Assembly (NCBI GenBank): GCA_035772405.1
Contig: JAYKKM010000378.1
Coordinates: 2,227,501 to 2,291,500, forward strand
DNA from: Chrysogorgia sp. JL179-B06
Lineage: Eukaryota > Cnidaria > Anthozoa > Scleralcyonacea > Chrysogorgiidae
DNA length: 64,000 nucleotides
Direction of reading: 5' to 3'
Part shown: positions 43,258 to 52,700 of the stretch, in pieces
Position numbering within the stretch: position 1 is the stretch's first letter
Layout of the letters: each line of letters starts with the position of its first letter
Translations under genes and position numbers: made by a program
Notes under the pieces: generated by a model
What the model was told of the DNA's origin: nothing
Databases searched by the model: none
Seen by the model: only the letters and a program-made list of their open reading frames with translations

Positions 43258-44492
43258 ATGGCTCGTGTGAAGCAGACTCATAAAAATTTGGAAAGTGGAA
43301 AATCAATTGCTCGGGTTGAAAGTAGAGGAAAAGATATTCCTAAAATGTTAAAACAACGTCGTCTAGAGCGACAAGAATATCGTAATAAGGCTCTGGATAT
43401 TTCAGATGGTGAAACATCATGCCGTCAAGAAATCAGAGGAAAAAAGAAAGTCAACCATTGTACAACTAAAGACAACATTGCACAGTCACAATTAAATTTC
43501 GCTGTACCGATAGCTCAACAACAACCCAGTTACATTCTACAAACGCAAGCGAAGTATAACACGTCGCCACGGCAAGCAAAGATACCGTCTCTACCCCAAC
43601 AAGTAAATTCACCTCTACTACCGCAAGCGAAGTATAACACGTCGCCACGGCAAGCAAAGATACCCTCTCTACCCCAGCAAGTAAATTCACCTCTACTACC
43701 GCAAGCGAAGTATAACGTGTCGTCGTGGCAAGCAAAGATACCGTCTCTACCCCAGCAAGTAAACCACCTACCTCTACTATCGCAAGAACAGTATAATATA
43801 CCTCTTCAAACACCGCAAGCAAAGTATAATACATCTCCTATTCCACCGCAAACGATCTCATCACCACGACCCGAAGATGAATTAGATAATTACATATACG
43901 ATATGCCCATCGATTTCTTTGGCCAAATTCCTATTCCGTCTCCTGCGAATTTAATACGAATGTGTGATGAAATGGTTCCCGTTCAACAAGGAAAACAATT
44001 ATTACAAATTGTGGATGAATTAGCAAATGCTTTTTTCCCCAACATTATCTCCTATTCCTCTTTCGCCACCACAACTACCCCCCCCCCCCACCTAATACAC
44101 CACAGCCATTATTTCCAGTGTGTGAAGAAGAGGAAGAAGAAGAAGAGGAAGACGACCGAGAAGTATTGAACGATCCACCATTGAAGAAAATATGTTATAA
44201 ACGTTCGTTAATATATATGAAACGTGAAAAAAAAGGCGATGAACATCATGAAGAAAAACGAATGACAATCTATTCGAATTATGATCAAGATATTATTTGT
44301 ACACAACGCGATAAATATCGTGAGTTAGAGGGTCTCTATATTGAGAAACTATATATAAATAAACAATATTTGCAATGGCGTTCTAGAATATTTACGAGTG
44401 ACCTTATGGAAAAACGATATATAATGGATAATAATAAGGATTTGAAAAGAAAACATGATTTAAAAAAAAAGAAACCCAAATGTATAAAATGA
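43258..44492 (+). CDS. Protein with histone H3 tail-like N-terminus and Gln/Pro repeats
   Basis: The frame from ATG 43258 opens with MARVKQTHK...GK, close to the histone H3 tail (MARTKQT, Lys9, Gly-Lys14): A1, R2, K4, Q5 and T6 are kept. A basic helix follows (LKQRRLERQEYRNKALDIS). Then come three 26-residue repeats (QAKYNTSPRQAKIPSLPQ...; 78-bp period from 43546) and an acidic segment with DFFGQIPIPSP. At a poly-C run near 44,085 the frame slips; an overlapping frame continues with a Glu run and a Lys-rich C-terminus to 44492 (about 410 aa in total). No globular domain recognised. I infer a chromatin-directed or histone-mimic protein; a basic coincidence cannot be excluded. Confidence 0.6.
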
Positions 44493-44528
44493 TATTGTTC
44501 TAAATAAAAATATCAGTAATGTGAAAAC

Positions 44529-44927
44529 ATGGAGGTGTGGAATGTCATGGTAAAAGAACTTGCACGTTTTGAAATAAAAATCAATAAAAATATGGAACAA
44601 AGTGTGTGGAAATGTCTTGATGAACATGAGAATTTATTTAAAAATATTATTGCTCATTTAAAATTTCCACGTGAACTTTTGGATGTCTATAATCGCATGG
44701 ATCGTCATGAAATTGGACAAATAATAGCATTTTTTGCTTTAATCCTGTGTTTTTTTAGATATAAAAACATTGATAATGAGGAATATTATATAAAATTGTA
44801 TGTACGTCAAACAATTTTAGATTTTAGAAATTCGCATCTTAAATTCATTTTATTTCCCCATGATAAAAAACACACATCGTGGTTTTGGTTGTGGAATATA
44901 TTCTTTGAATTTTTTAATTTAGTCTAA
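44529..44927 (+). CDS. Element B hypothetical protein, 132 aa
   Basis: ATG 44529, intact, 37 bp after the preceding gene. Helical, with EIGQIIAFFALILCFFRY as a possible membrane or core helix and an aromatic C-terminus (WFWLWNIFFEFFNLV). Its 3' end overlaps the convergent gene by a few bases. No family recognised. Confidence 0.55.
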   Translation: MEVWNVMVKELARFEIKINKNMEQSVWKCLDEHENLFKNIIAHLKFPRELLDVYNRMDRHEIGQIIAFFALILCFFRYKNIDNEEYYIKLYVRQTILDFRNSHLKFILFPHDKKHTSWFWLWNIFFEFFNLV

Positions 44928-45449
44928 ATACAATTTTTCAATACTCTGTATTATAATGTCAGGATCTTCAAAGTTAATATGATATGATTCTATAATACTC
45001 TTAATAATAAAAGTAGATGATGTAATTTTATTAGATGTAATCATTACCCTTATAGAATAATTATATAATATATCCAATTCCGGGAGGTAATATTGTAAAC
45101 TAATGGGTCTATTATTTTGTATAATACTATTATTTTTAACTATATCTGAAAATAAACTGATTTTAAACTTATAGGGTTTACTTGTGTTATAAAATAATTT
45201 AAACCAATTAGAGTAATTCTGACAATTTTTATAACAACATGTACAGGGTGAGGGTTTCGTTAGCATAAGCTTAACAATCTTATCGAGATTAAAAGTATAA
45301 ACCCTATCGTTACTAGTTTTAAGTTTTGATATAGGGTTATGATTTTCGCAAAAGAATATAAAACAACATACAAGTTGATACACTATTTTCTCAAAAGTAT
45401 CTAAATAATATATATTTCTACATGTAGAATTTAACACGATTTTGATCAA
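44919..45449 (-). CDS. Element B Cys-rich protein, paralogue of the gene at 63.4-63.95 kb
   Basis: 176 aa. Blocks CFIFFCENHNPI and CTCCYKNCQNYSNWFKL recur as CFIFYCREHNPI and CRYKNCKSQSYFFEF in the gene near the right edge, so the two are paralogues. The Cys/His pattern suggests metal binding. The start is unclear: the frame begins with an ATT-type codon at 45449, and the first ATG is well inside. Function unknown. Confidence 0.5.
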   Translation of the reverse strand: MIKIVLNSTCRNIYYLDTFEKIVYQLVCCFIFFCENHNPISKLKTSNDRVYTFNLDKIVKLMLTKPSPCTCCYKNCQNYSNWFKLFYNTSKPYKFKISLFSDIVKNNSIIQNNRPISLQYYLPELDILYNYSIRVMITSNKITSSTFIIKSIIESYHINFEDPDIIIQSIEKLYLD

Positions 45450-45826
45450 AATTTGAAAAAAGTATTATTGTATGTATACACTAATCCCACGACTATATAA
45501 TATATCAACTGATTTGACGGGTGTGTGTTTTAGAACAACATTAGGGATTCGTATCGTTAATCCCACAACATAGCATTGCGGCAACTAATCCCGAGTATTT
45601 GTTTAGAAGGAATCGCTAATTATGGATTCGCGTCTCTAATTCCTACAACACACATTCATTGTACATGAGTATCACAAATTATCGGGATGACATGAAAGCT
45701 TTAATCAACGAACTCTGATTGGTCAAACTAATCTACCCACAGTAACACATAGTTACGCAGGATGCTATTATAAAACCCGATATCGAAAATAATTAATATC
45801 AGTCTGAGTGTAGGAGAGAGAGAGAG
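45450..45826 (+). promoter_or_regulatory. Promoter region of the 45827 gene
   Basis: Contains CTAATCCC/TTAATCCC motifs at 45481, 45558 and 45585 (reverse complement of the GGGATTAG motifs near 41.7 kb). The shared module GACATGAAAGCTTTAATCAA is at 45689-45708, followed by GATTGG, and TATAAAA is at 45769-45775, 52-58 bp before the ATG. A (GA)n run precedes the ATG. Confidence 0.65.
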
Positions 45827-46612
45827 ATGGCAAAAATATTTGAGAAGAAGAGCAGCGAAATTAAAGAAGTAGATGACTACATCCCGTTAGAGACAAACCT
45901 CCAGGAAGAATCTAAAGGGACGACTATCGAAGAGTTGTATGCTGGTAAATATAATTGTGCATTAAACAAATGTAAAGAAGAAATATCCCAAGAACGACAG
46001 AAATTATTTTTATCGCGTATCACACATATAATGGATTGTGAATGTTACCAGTTTAAGGGAGAGAGACCCAGTTATCGTGAAGTAACTCTTCTTGAACTTC
46101 AAACTAACAAGTATTTTATTTATCATTGTTATGATGGGAAGTTAAAACCCTACAAAGAACTAACTCGAAGGGAACGGTCTACTGTCTACTATCAATTCCG
46201 ATGTCATGGATTAGACTATTTATCTGAAAAAAAATCAAGAGATTATTTTAGTCAAAGTGAACTTATAAATAGATTAAGTTATTTATTTCGTAATGTTTTT
46301 CCCCCGAATGCTATTATCGGGTATAAAGGTGGTGATAAAGAATCGTCGTTAGTTAAAACACTTCAAGAAAAAACTATTTTACATTGTGTTAATCTTGAAT
46401 ATTTTGGAATTGAGAAGTACGATTATTTACTTTCGTTTTATAATCTTAAACCAAGAAATTGTTGGTATCATACTAGTGAACCCACATGTTTATTGTATCA
46501 TTGTAGTTTGTTTGAATGTCTTTTATTTGCTGCATGTTTGTTTCGTAAATTAGAAGATGGGGATAATGAACGATCGGTACTAGCTATGTATGATAAGGAA
46601 TTTAATTTTTAA
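45827..46612 (+). CDS. Element B 261-aa protein with C-terminal His/Cys pattern
   Basis: Intact frame, ATG 45827, preceded by a good promoter. The middle has LTRRERSTVYYQFRCHGLDY. The C-terminal half has AIIGYKGGDKESSLVKTL, then CVNLEYFGIEKYDYLL, NCWYHTSEPTCLLYHCSLFE. This order (Y-K-G-G...K..L, V-N-L-E-x-x-G, C-x-Y-H, C-x-L) recalls an uncharacterised family seen in many invertebrate mobile elements; I cannot name it. The CWYH...C...HC residues may bind zinc. It may be extended by splicing, because a pyrimidine tract with TTTTTAG at about 46,715 lies before a further frame (46727-46945), but no clear donor is seen. Confidence 0.6.
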   Translation: MAKIFEKKSSEIKEVDDYIPLETNLQEESKGTTIEELYAGKYNCALNKCKEEISQERQKLFLSRITHIMDCECYQFKGERPSYREVTLLELQTNKYFIYHCYDGKLKPYKELTRRERSTVYYQFRCHGLDYLSEKKSRDYFSQSELINRLSYLFRNVFPPNAIIGYKGGDKESSLVKTLQEKTILHCVNLEYFGIEKYDYLLSFYNLKPRNCWYHTSEPTCLLYHCSLFECLLFAACLFRKLEDGDNERSVLAMYDKEFNF

Positions 46613-46984
46613 AATTTATTCTCTCCTGAAAATTTTACCTAAATAAAAAAAAATACACTTTTTGATTTTAAAAAAAATCAAAAAAATATTGATTGTATTT
46701 TCCTTTTATTTTTAGAAACACAAAGATTGTTTAAAAAATTATCAAAAGTACATTTAAGAAATGTTTATATTTTAAAAATAAAACGTACATTAGAACGTTA
46801 TTATTTTGTTAATGATGTACATGTTGTCAAAAACACTATTTTTGTAAAAATAGGAGAGAGAAGTTTTAAAAAAAATAAGATGATCATAGAAACTCTTTGT
46901 GCATTTAAATATATAAAAAATGATATCATTATACGTATAGTATAAATAAAACGTTCTTATTTTTTTTCTCTTATTGGAATTAAA
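46613..46984. other. AT-rich interval with a 72-codon frame lacking ATG
   Basis: A plus frame at 46727-46945 (VHLRNVYILKIKRTLERYYF) starts at TTG after TTTTATTTTTAG, which resembles a 3' splice site. It could be a terminal exon of the 45827 gene or a remnant. No domain recognised. Confidence 0.35.
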
Positions 46985-48304
46985 ATGAGTCAGAAAAAAA
47001 TCATCCATTATAATGAACGTTTTTGGCTTTATCATCCAAGAAAATACGGGACAGTTGCTTTAAAAGCAGCAGCAAATTTATATGAGTTTCAAGAAGTTCC
47101 TTGGAACCACGGTGTAATACCAACGAGTTTTATTAACGGTTTTAAAATTAAAACAAATATTCGTGCTCCAGGTCTATTTACTGATTTTTCATTGACATTT
47201 AGTAACCATAGAAAATTTCAAACTGCAAAACAGAATTATCTTACGGGAGAATTAGAAGCAAGAAAAAAAGATTGGTCTAAACGAAAAATAATTCATAGTA
47301 TTGATGTAAAACTTAAAAATAATATTCAAGAAAAATATCACGATGCATTAGGATGGAGTATTGTTCAAGTTAAAAAAGAGTTATTCGAACAGGGTGAATT
47401 TGGGGCATATATTGGACAAGCTAATAAACTCTATTTTAGCTCTAATCAATTGTTTATTGATCCTGAGAAAAATTTCTTTAACGAGGATCAACGTTTTGTA
47501 GATTTAGCTTATAATTTACCTGCTGACGAAGATTTTATATTGATTCAAAACATTCAATTTATAGATGATCATTTTTTTTATAAATATGGTCTTAAAATAG
47601 GTAACGCTGATAAACCCTATATTGAATACGCTATTTCTATTGTTTATTCCGATGGATATACGTAGATAGGGGTATATATAAAGATCGTTTTATCAAAGAG
47701 GGGAATATGTCATGGCTATTTTTCAGAGGTACAAAATCAAGAGGGATATAAGATTTATCACGATTTAACACAATACAGTTATGTGGAATCCGTTTTTTTT
47801 TTACATTTAGTAGGAAGTGTGGAAATTGAAATATCAAGATATCATCTACTAATATCTATTGCTGATTATGAAACATATTTACGGTATAAATTTATACTGG
47901 AAGTAGAATGTTCAAAAAATCCCAAAATGTATATTATACATCAAGAGGAACGCGACATTCCAGAAGAATGTTATGAATTTCTTCGTTAAATATGTGAAGC
48001 ATGGAATGATGATCTATCCCCACGTATCAACGACAAAAGAATTGGAGAATATTTAAAGATACTAGATTATGATAGAAAACATTGTTTTAGTTATGAGTGT
48101 TTTAGGAGTATTATAGCATTATATTATGATTTTTTTGTTTATAATAAAACTATAAAATACACTTGTAAAAAATGTAAAGGGGAATGCGAATGTAATGTGG
48201 ATTACCCTAATTTCATCAGTGTAAATTTTAATGAAATAAGAGCTTATAATGTAGAAAAATATTCAATGGACAATAACCTCTTATGTAACGAAATAATACA
48301 CTGA
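46985..48304 (+). pseudogene. Element B large hypothetical protein with two in-frame stops
   Basis: One reading frame from ATG 46985 to the TGA at 48302-48304 (439 codons) is interrupted only by TAG at 47663 and TAA at 47987, with no frameshift. The N-terminal part has RFWLYHPRKYGTVALKAAAN and FSNHRKFQTAKQNYL; the middle has DLTQYSYVESVFFLHLVGS; the C-terminal part has a Cys cluster, CKKCKGECEC. Sequence character is the same across the stops, so they are probably recent C-to-T type losses (CAG/CAA to TAG/TAA) or read-through sites. Family not recognised. Confidence 0.5.
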
Positions 48305-48329
48305 ATGTATGTTTTTATTTTTAAAAAAA

Positions 48330-48614
48330 TTAATACATTAAAAACTTTTCAACATGGTTTCTGGGTTTATGATATACAAGTCCTCCTTTTTGAAAATGTC
48401 TTTTGATTTTTTTCGTTCCTAGTTTTGCAATAATTTTTACTACATTAGCTTTTTTTTTAAGCTCTTTTTTAAAATCGTTTATAAAAAGTTTGCCGTATTT
48501 ATTGACTGTTTTATTTCCTCCACGTTGCCTTTTTTTCCCTTTAAAAATACCCCCACGTTGCCTTTTTTTCCCCTTAAAATCACCACCCCGTAATTCTCTT
48601 ATTCTTCCTACCAT
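48330..48614 (-). CDS. Element B basic Gly-rich protein (core-protein type)
   Basis: 94 aa from ATG 48614 with repeated GKKRQRGG blocks and a C-terminal FQKGGLVYHKPRNH. Highly basic, suited to DNA or RNA binding, like the core proteins of adenovirus-like particles. Two other small basic proteins of the element (54543-54749 and 58935-59096) also have a QKGGF block, so they may share a role. It starts 2 bp after the stop of the SET gene on the same strand. Confidence 0.6.
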   Translation of the reverse strand: MVGRIRELRGGDFKGKKRQRGGIFKGKKRQRGGNKTVNKYGKLFINDFKKELKKKANVVKIIAKLGTKKIKRHFQKGGLVYHKPRNHVEKFLMY

Positions 48615-48616
48615 TG

Positions 48617-49168
48617 TTATGAAGGTTGTTTTCTCTGCCAATAGTTATCACCATAGTCTGCACAAATTTCTTCATGGGCTTTTATATGTTTTATACTTTC
48701 TAAATACATTTTTTTATTATTGGGGTCGTAAACAAAATCTGAATTATTTTTATATATAGAACCGGTTTTCCCATTATTCGCATAACGTGCTGCAGCGTGA
48801 GTTGTCAAATAAGCATCGATACACGTGTTTGCATCGTTACAAATACTACATACAGAATTTGTGTTTTTACCATATTTACGATCCAATTTGACCTGTGTTG
48901 TTTTTTGACCTGTGTAATAAGAAATATTACGATCGGGTTTAAAAGGTTTTTTCCAAGCAAATAATCCTTCACCCGCATTAGGGATCGTTGATTTCTTGAT
49001 ACGTAAGTTATTTTGTTTTGCTAAATGAATCCAACATTTTTTTGTTTTAGCTGTTCGTTTACGACATCTTATTTTTTTTAAGGTTTTACTTCTACATTGA
49101 AGAACGTGACGTATACTTTGAGATTTATCATTGCGTCTTTTTTTTCGAGGTAACTTAACTCTTACCAT
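48617..49168 (-). CDS. Viral SET-domain lysine methyltransferase
   Basis: SET enzymes transfer methyl groups from S-adenosylmethionine to lysines, usually on histone tails. 183 aa, ATG 49168. Residues 24-49 form a small Cys/His module (C-x-S-K-T...RC-x-KR...CWIH), a type of zinc finger common in viral proteins. The SET domain then shows AGEGLFA (65-71), YYTG (84-87), AARYANNG (126-133, the position of the RFxNHS motif with His missing), DFVYDPNNKKMYL and the C-terminal EEICADYGDNYW (166-177). No post-SET Cys cluster follows, as in other minimal viral SET proteins. It is co-oriented with 49175-49489 and 48330-48614, with 2-6 bp gaps. Confidence 0.85.
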   Translation of the reverse strand: MVRVKLPRKKRRNDKSQSIRHVLQCRSKTLKKIRCRKRTAKTKKCWIHLAKQNNLRIKKSTIPNAGEGLFAWKKPFKPDRNISYYTGQKTTQVKLDRKYGKNTNSVCSICNDANTCIDAYLTTHAAARYANNGKTGSIYKNNSDFVYDPNNKKMYLESIKHIKAHEEICADYGDNYWQRKQPS

Positions 49169-49174
49169 TTTGTT

Positions 49175-49489
49175 TTAAAATATAGTTTTTATTCCTAAAT
49201 AATCATTATTTTTTTCATGTGTCTGAATAAATTTTACCAAACATTCAACTTTATAGATAATATCTTCGGGACAGTTGTATATTTCTTTTTTTAATTCTGT
49301 TATTCTTTGTTTTAAAATCTTTGATGAAATAGGTATTATCTTTTCTTTATCTTCTGTAAAATTTAGATAACATTCCTTTAAAAGATACGGCGTAAATAAT
49401 ATTGAAGGATCATTATCTTGAATATCATACCCGATATAAGGTAAATTAGACGCTTGTAAATAAATTTCAATATACACAATTTCACTCAT
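49175..49489 (-). CDS. Element B hypothetical protein, 104 aa
   Basis: ATG 49489, intact, mostly helical with a Cys-containing C-terminal part (YNCPEDIIYKVECLVKFIQ). It is the first gene of the three-gene minus cluster that includes SET, and is divergent from the plus-strand gene at 49531 with only 41 bp between. No family recognised. Confidence 0.55.
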   Translation of the reverse strand: MSEIVYIEIYLQASNLPYIGYDIQDNDPSILFTPYLLKECYLNFTEDKEKIIPISSKILKQRITELKKEIYNCPEDIIYKVECLVKFIQTHEKNNDYLGIKTIF

Positions 49490-49530
49490 TTTTTTTTTAC
49501 TCTCTTTTTTTTTGTTTTAGTTTTTTTTAA

Positions 49531-49701
49531 ATGGGTTCTTTATTATCAAAAAAAATACCTCCTATACTTACGTTGACATGTATTAATATACAGGATTCAT
49601 ACGATGTTACTATTGATCGTGTTGATGGTGAAGACGAAAACATAAATAAAAATAAAACGGCATGTTTTTCTTGTTTTAGAAAAAAAAAAGAAGATGAATG
49701 A
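49531..49701 (+). CDS. Predicted N-myristoylated microprotein overlapping the polymerase start
   Basis: 56 aa starting MGSLLSKK, which fits the N-myristoylation rule (Gly2, Ser6, basic residues after). A basic/Cys C-terminus follows (ACFSCFRKKK), where the two Cys could be palmitoylated or bind metal. The stop at 49699-49701 lies inside the polymerase ORF, whose ATG is at 49694 in another frame. Such a protein would sit on the inner face of a membrane; its function is unknown. Confidence 0.6.
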   Translation: MGSLLSKKIPPILTLTCINIQDSYDVTIDRVDGEDENINKNKTACFSCFRKKKEDE

Positions 49702-52700
49702 TGATCAGAAAAAATTAAAATATAGTCAAAAAAATATAGATAAAATTGTAAGTTTAATTAATAAGAAAAAAGAAAGTAAGAAAAATGAAAAAATAGACGA
49801 TTATTTTTCTGTTAATCATATAGAAACTATTAGTAGAGAAAAATTTAAAGTCACTGAACAACATTTTTCTTTGGATGTTTCACGGGAAAAAACGGTTAAT
49901 TTTATTAGTTTTATTCAATCGTTATCGTTGGTTTTTTCTTATTTAATTAACATTGCACGGGCAAATGTAAAAAGTGATGATGATTATGTTAGATTTATCT
50001 TTAGTAATGCGCCAAAAAGTTTTTTCTCTACAGCCGTTTTACCCGTGAAAGACTTTGACGTTAAATATTTCTTAAATATTATGGAAAAATTTATGTAGAG
50101 TAATAAAGAAATAATAGCTAATGGTTGGAATAGTAAAGTAATTGTTCAAACTTTTCCCGCAGGAATAAGTACAAATAAAAAAAAAATAGTGTACTAAGGA
50201 AAAAAGTATTTACAATAGTTTGAATAAGGGCAATGCTACAGATAAAGGTGGTGTGAAAAGTAATGTAAAAAAATATGGCCGTAAATTTCGCACGGGAGTA
50301 TTTTATATTCTTAGCCATGTATTATTTCGTACAGTGAAAGATTGCTGTTTTGCTTTAGCAATATTAGTGGGTTTATCATTTTTAAAACAAGACTATAAAT
50401 ATTTTATAATGAAAAGAAAACCAAATAAACCCGTGGATGATTTATTTACGTGTGAAGAAATTCGAAATGTATATCGGGAATGTGGGATACCCGAGGGTAA
50501 TGTTGATGCTACACAGTTTAATTTTGTATATAATAATTATTTAAAAAAACAGGGTGTTGATTTGTTAGTGTATGCTGACACTCATTCCGATAATATAATT
50601 TATGATTCACGAACTGATAGTGAAGGTAATCTTATTAAATTGACTAATGAAATTGTATGTTTATGGTTAAATAATAATCATTACGATGTAGTCTTAAGCA
50701 TAAAGGAATTTTCTAAACTCAGTACCAGTTCTTTTTGTGTTAAATGTATGAGTTATTTTACACGCCATGAATATGTCGATAATCACCTATGTACTACAAA
50801 TAACTTAACTTGTTTACGATGTTATAAATATCCGAATAAGTGTAAAGATAAAAATAATAAACTTATTTGTAGCAGTTGTGATATAATTTTTTATGATGAA
50901 AATTGTTTTACAAATCATTTAACAAATAAAATTTTTAAACCTTCTCATAGTAATTATAACCGTTTAACACCGTGTCAATATTTTTTTTATTGTAAAACCT
51001 GTAACAAAATTTGTCCTCGATTCTTTTTCATTTTTTCTAATAAAACAGTTAATCATGATTGTAGCAAACGATTTTGTTTTCATTGTGATAAATACATGAA
51101 ACAACCTCATTTTTGTTATGTGAAACCCCTTTCACTTGAATATAACAAGGGGAAAGAAAGTGAACCCACTTTATTTTTTTTTGATTTTGAAACAAAAGTA
51201 ACCGAAACTAAATTGCTCGTACCGTTTTATTGTATCGTCCAAAAGGTATGTAAAAAATGTCAACATATTGAATTTAAAAAAAAAAAAATATTTGAAAAAA
51301 AGGATCAAGAAATTATCGATAATACTATTGAAAAAGTTAGTTGTTGTGGGAATAGACAATTTATTTTTGATAACAATGTTATTGAAACTTTATGTGAATT
51401 TATGTTTGAACAAACAAATTCCGTTTGGATAGCTCATAACGGGGGTAGATTTGATACTATTTTTATTTTAAAATATATTTTAGAAATAAAACAGATAATG
51501 CCGAATACTATAATGAACGGTACTAAAATAATGAGTTTAATAATTAAAGAACAAAATATTAGAATCCTCGATAGTTATTTGTTTTTTAGTATGAAATTAG
51601 CCGATATTCCAAAAGCAATGGATCTTCAAGGGAATGTAAGGGATTTCACCCTTATGAATTTTACGATTTAACTTATGAGGGTGAAATTGTAGATCGGAAA
51701 TTTTTTGATACGAAACATATGAATACAGCAACACTTAATGAATTTGAAAAATGGTATTTAGAAAAAAAGAAAGAGAAATATATATTTCGTAAAGAGATTT
51801 ATTATTATTGTTGTAGTGATGTAGATATTTTAAGAAAGGGATGTGTTAAATTTTCTACAATGATCGGGGCCATAGGGCATATCACCCCCTTTTATGCAAA
51901 GAATTGTATTACGATTGCTAGTTTAGCTTAGAAAGTGTATAGACTTAATTTTTTTAAAAAAAATTGTGTAGGAATTATTCCCGCTTCGGGGTGTAAAACA
52001 GAGTTTAATTGCTATTGATTGGTTAGATGAAATTAATCGAGAATTAGGAGGAAATTTAGAATATATCTGTTCACAAAATGGGGAGAAAAAAATTCTAGGA
52101 CGTTTTGTCGATGGTTTTTATAATGAAACGATATATCAATTTCATGGTTGTTTTTATCACGGATGTCCCAAATGTTTCGACCCCTATGCATTAAACGTTC
52201 TTACAAATGAAAAATTTAGTAATTTATATGCAAATACGCAACGTTTTTCTTGGACAATAAAAAATGCCGGTTACAAATTAATCGAGATGTGGGAATGTGA
52301 TTATTTAGAAGAAAAAAATATGCACAGAAACAATTAATTGAAAAGAAAAGAAAATTTTATCCGTTTACTCCTTTAACACCACGTGACGCATTATATGGGG
52401 GGGGCGAACTTCCCCCGTATGTTTATTTAAAGAAACAAAATCCAACGAACGAATAAGTTACGTAGATTTTACATCGCTATACCCTCATGTACAAAACAAT
52501 TATGATTTTCCTGTGGGTCATCCTACTATTTTACTGGGGAAAGATTGTAATAAAATAAAAATCAAGGACATATTTGGTTTAGTAAAATGTTGTATTTCAC
52601 CTCCTCGAAATATTTACTTTCCTGTTTTACCTGTTAGAATAGATGGGAAATTATTATTTCCATTATGTTATAAATGTGCTGTGGATAAATGTAATAAATG

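Noticed and set aside
43466..43834. 122-aa minus ORF with V-E-V-x-L-L-A-G-V repeats
   Set aside because: It is the antisense shadow of the 78-bp Gln/Pro repeats in the plus-strand gene.
46985..51931. Reassigned stop codons (TAA/TAG read as Gln)
   Set aside because: Neighbouring genes end normally at TAA and TAG and have no internal stops, so a changed genetic code is not supported.
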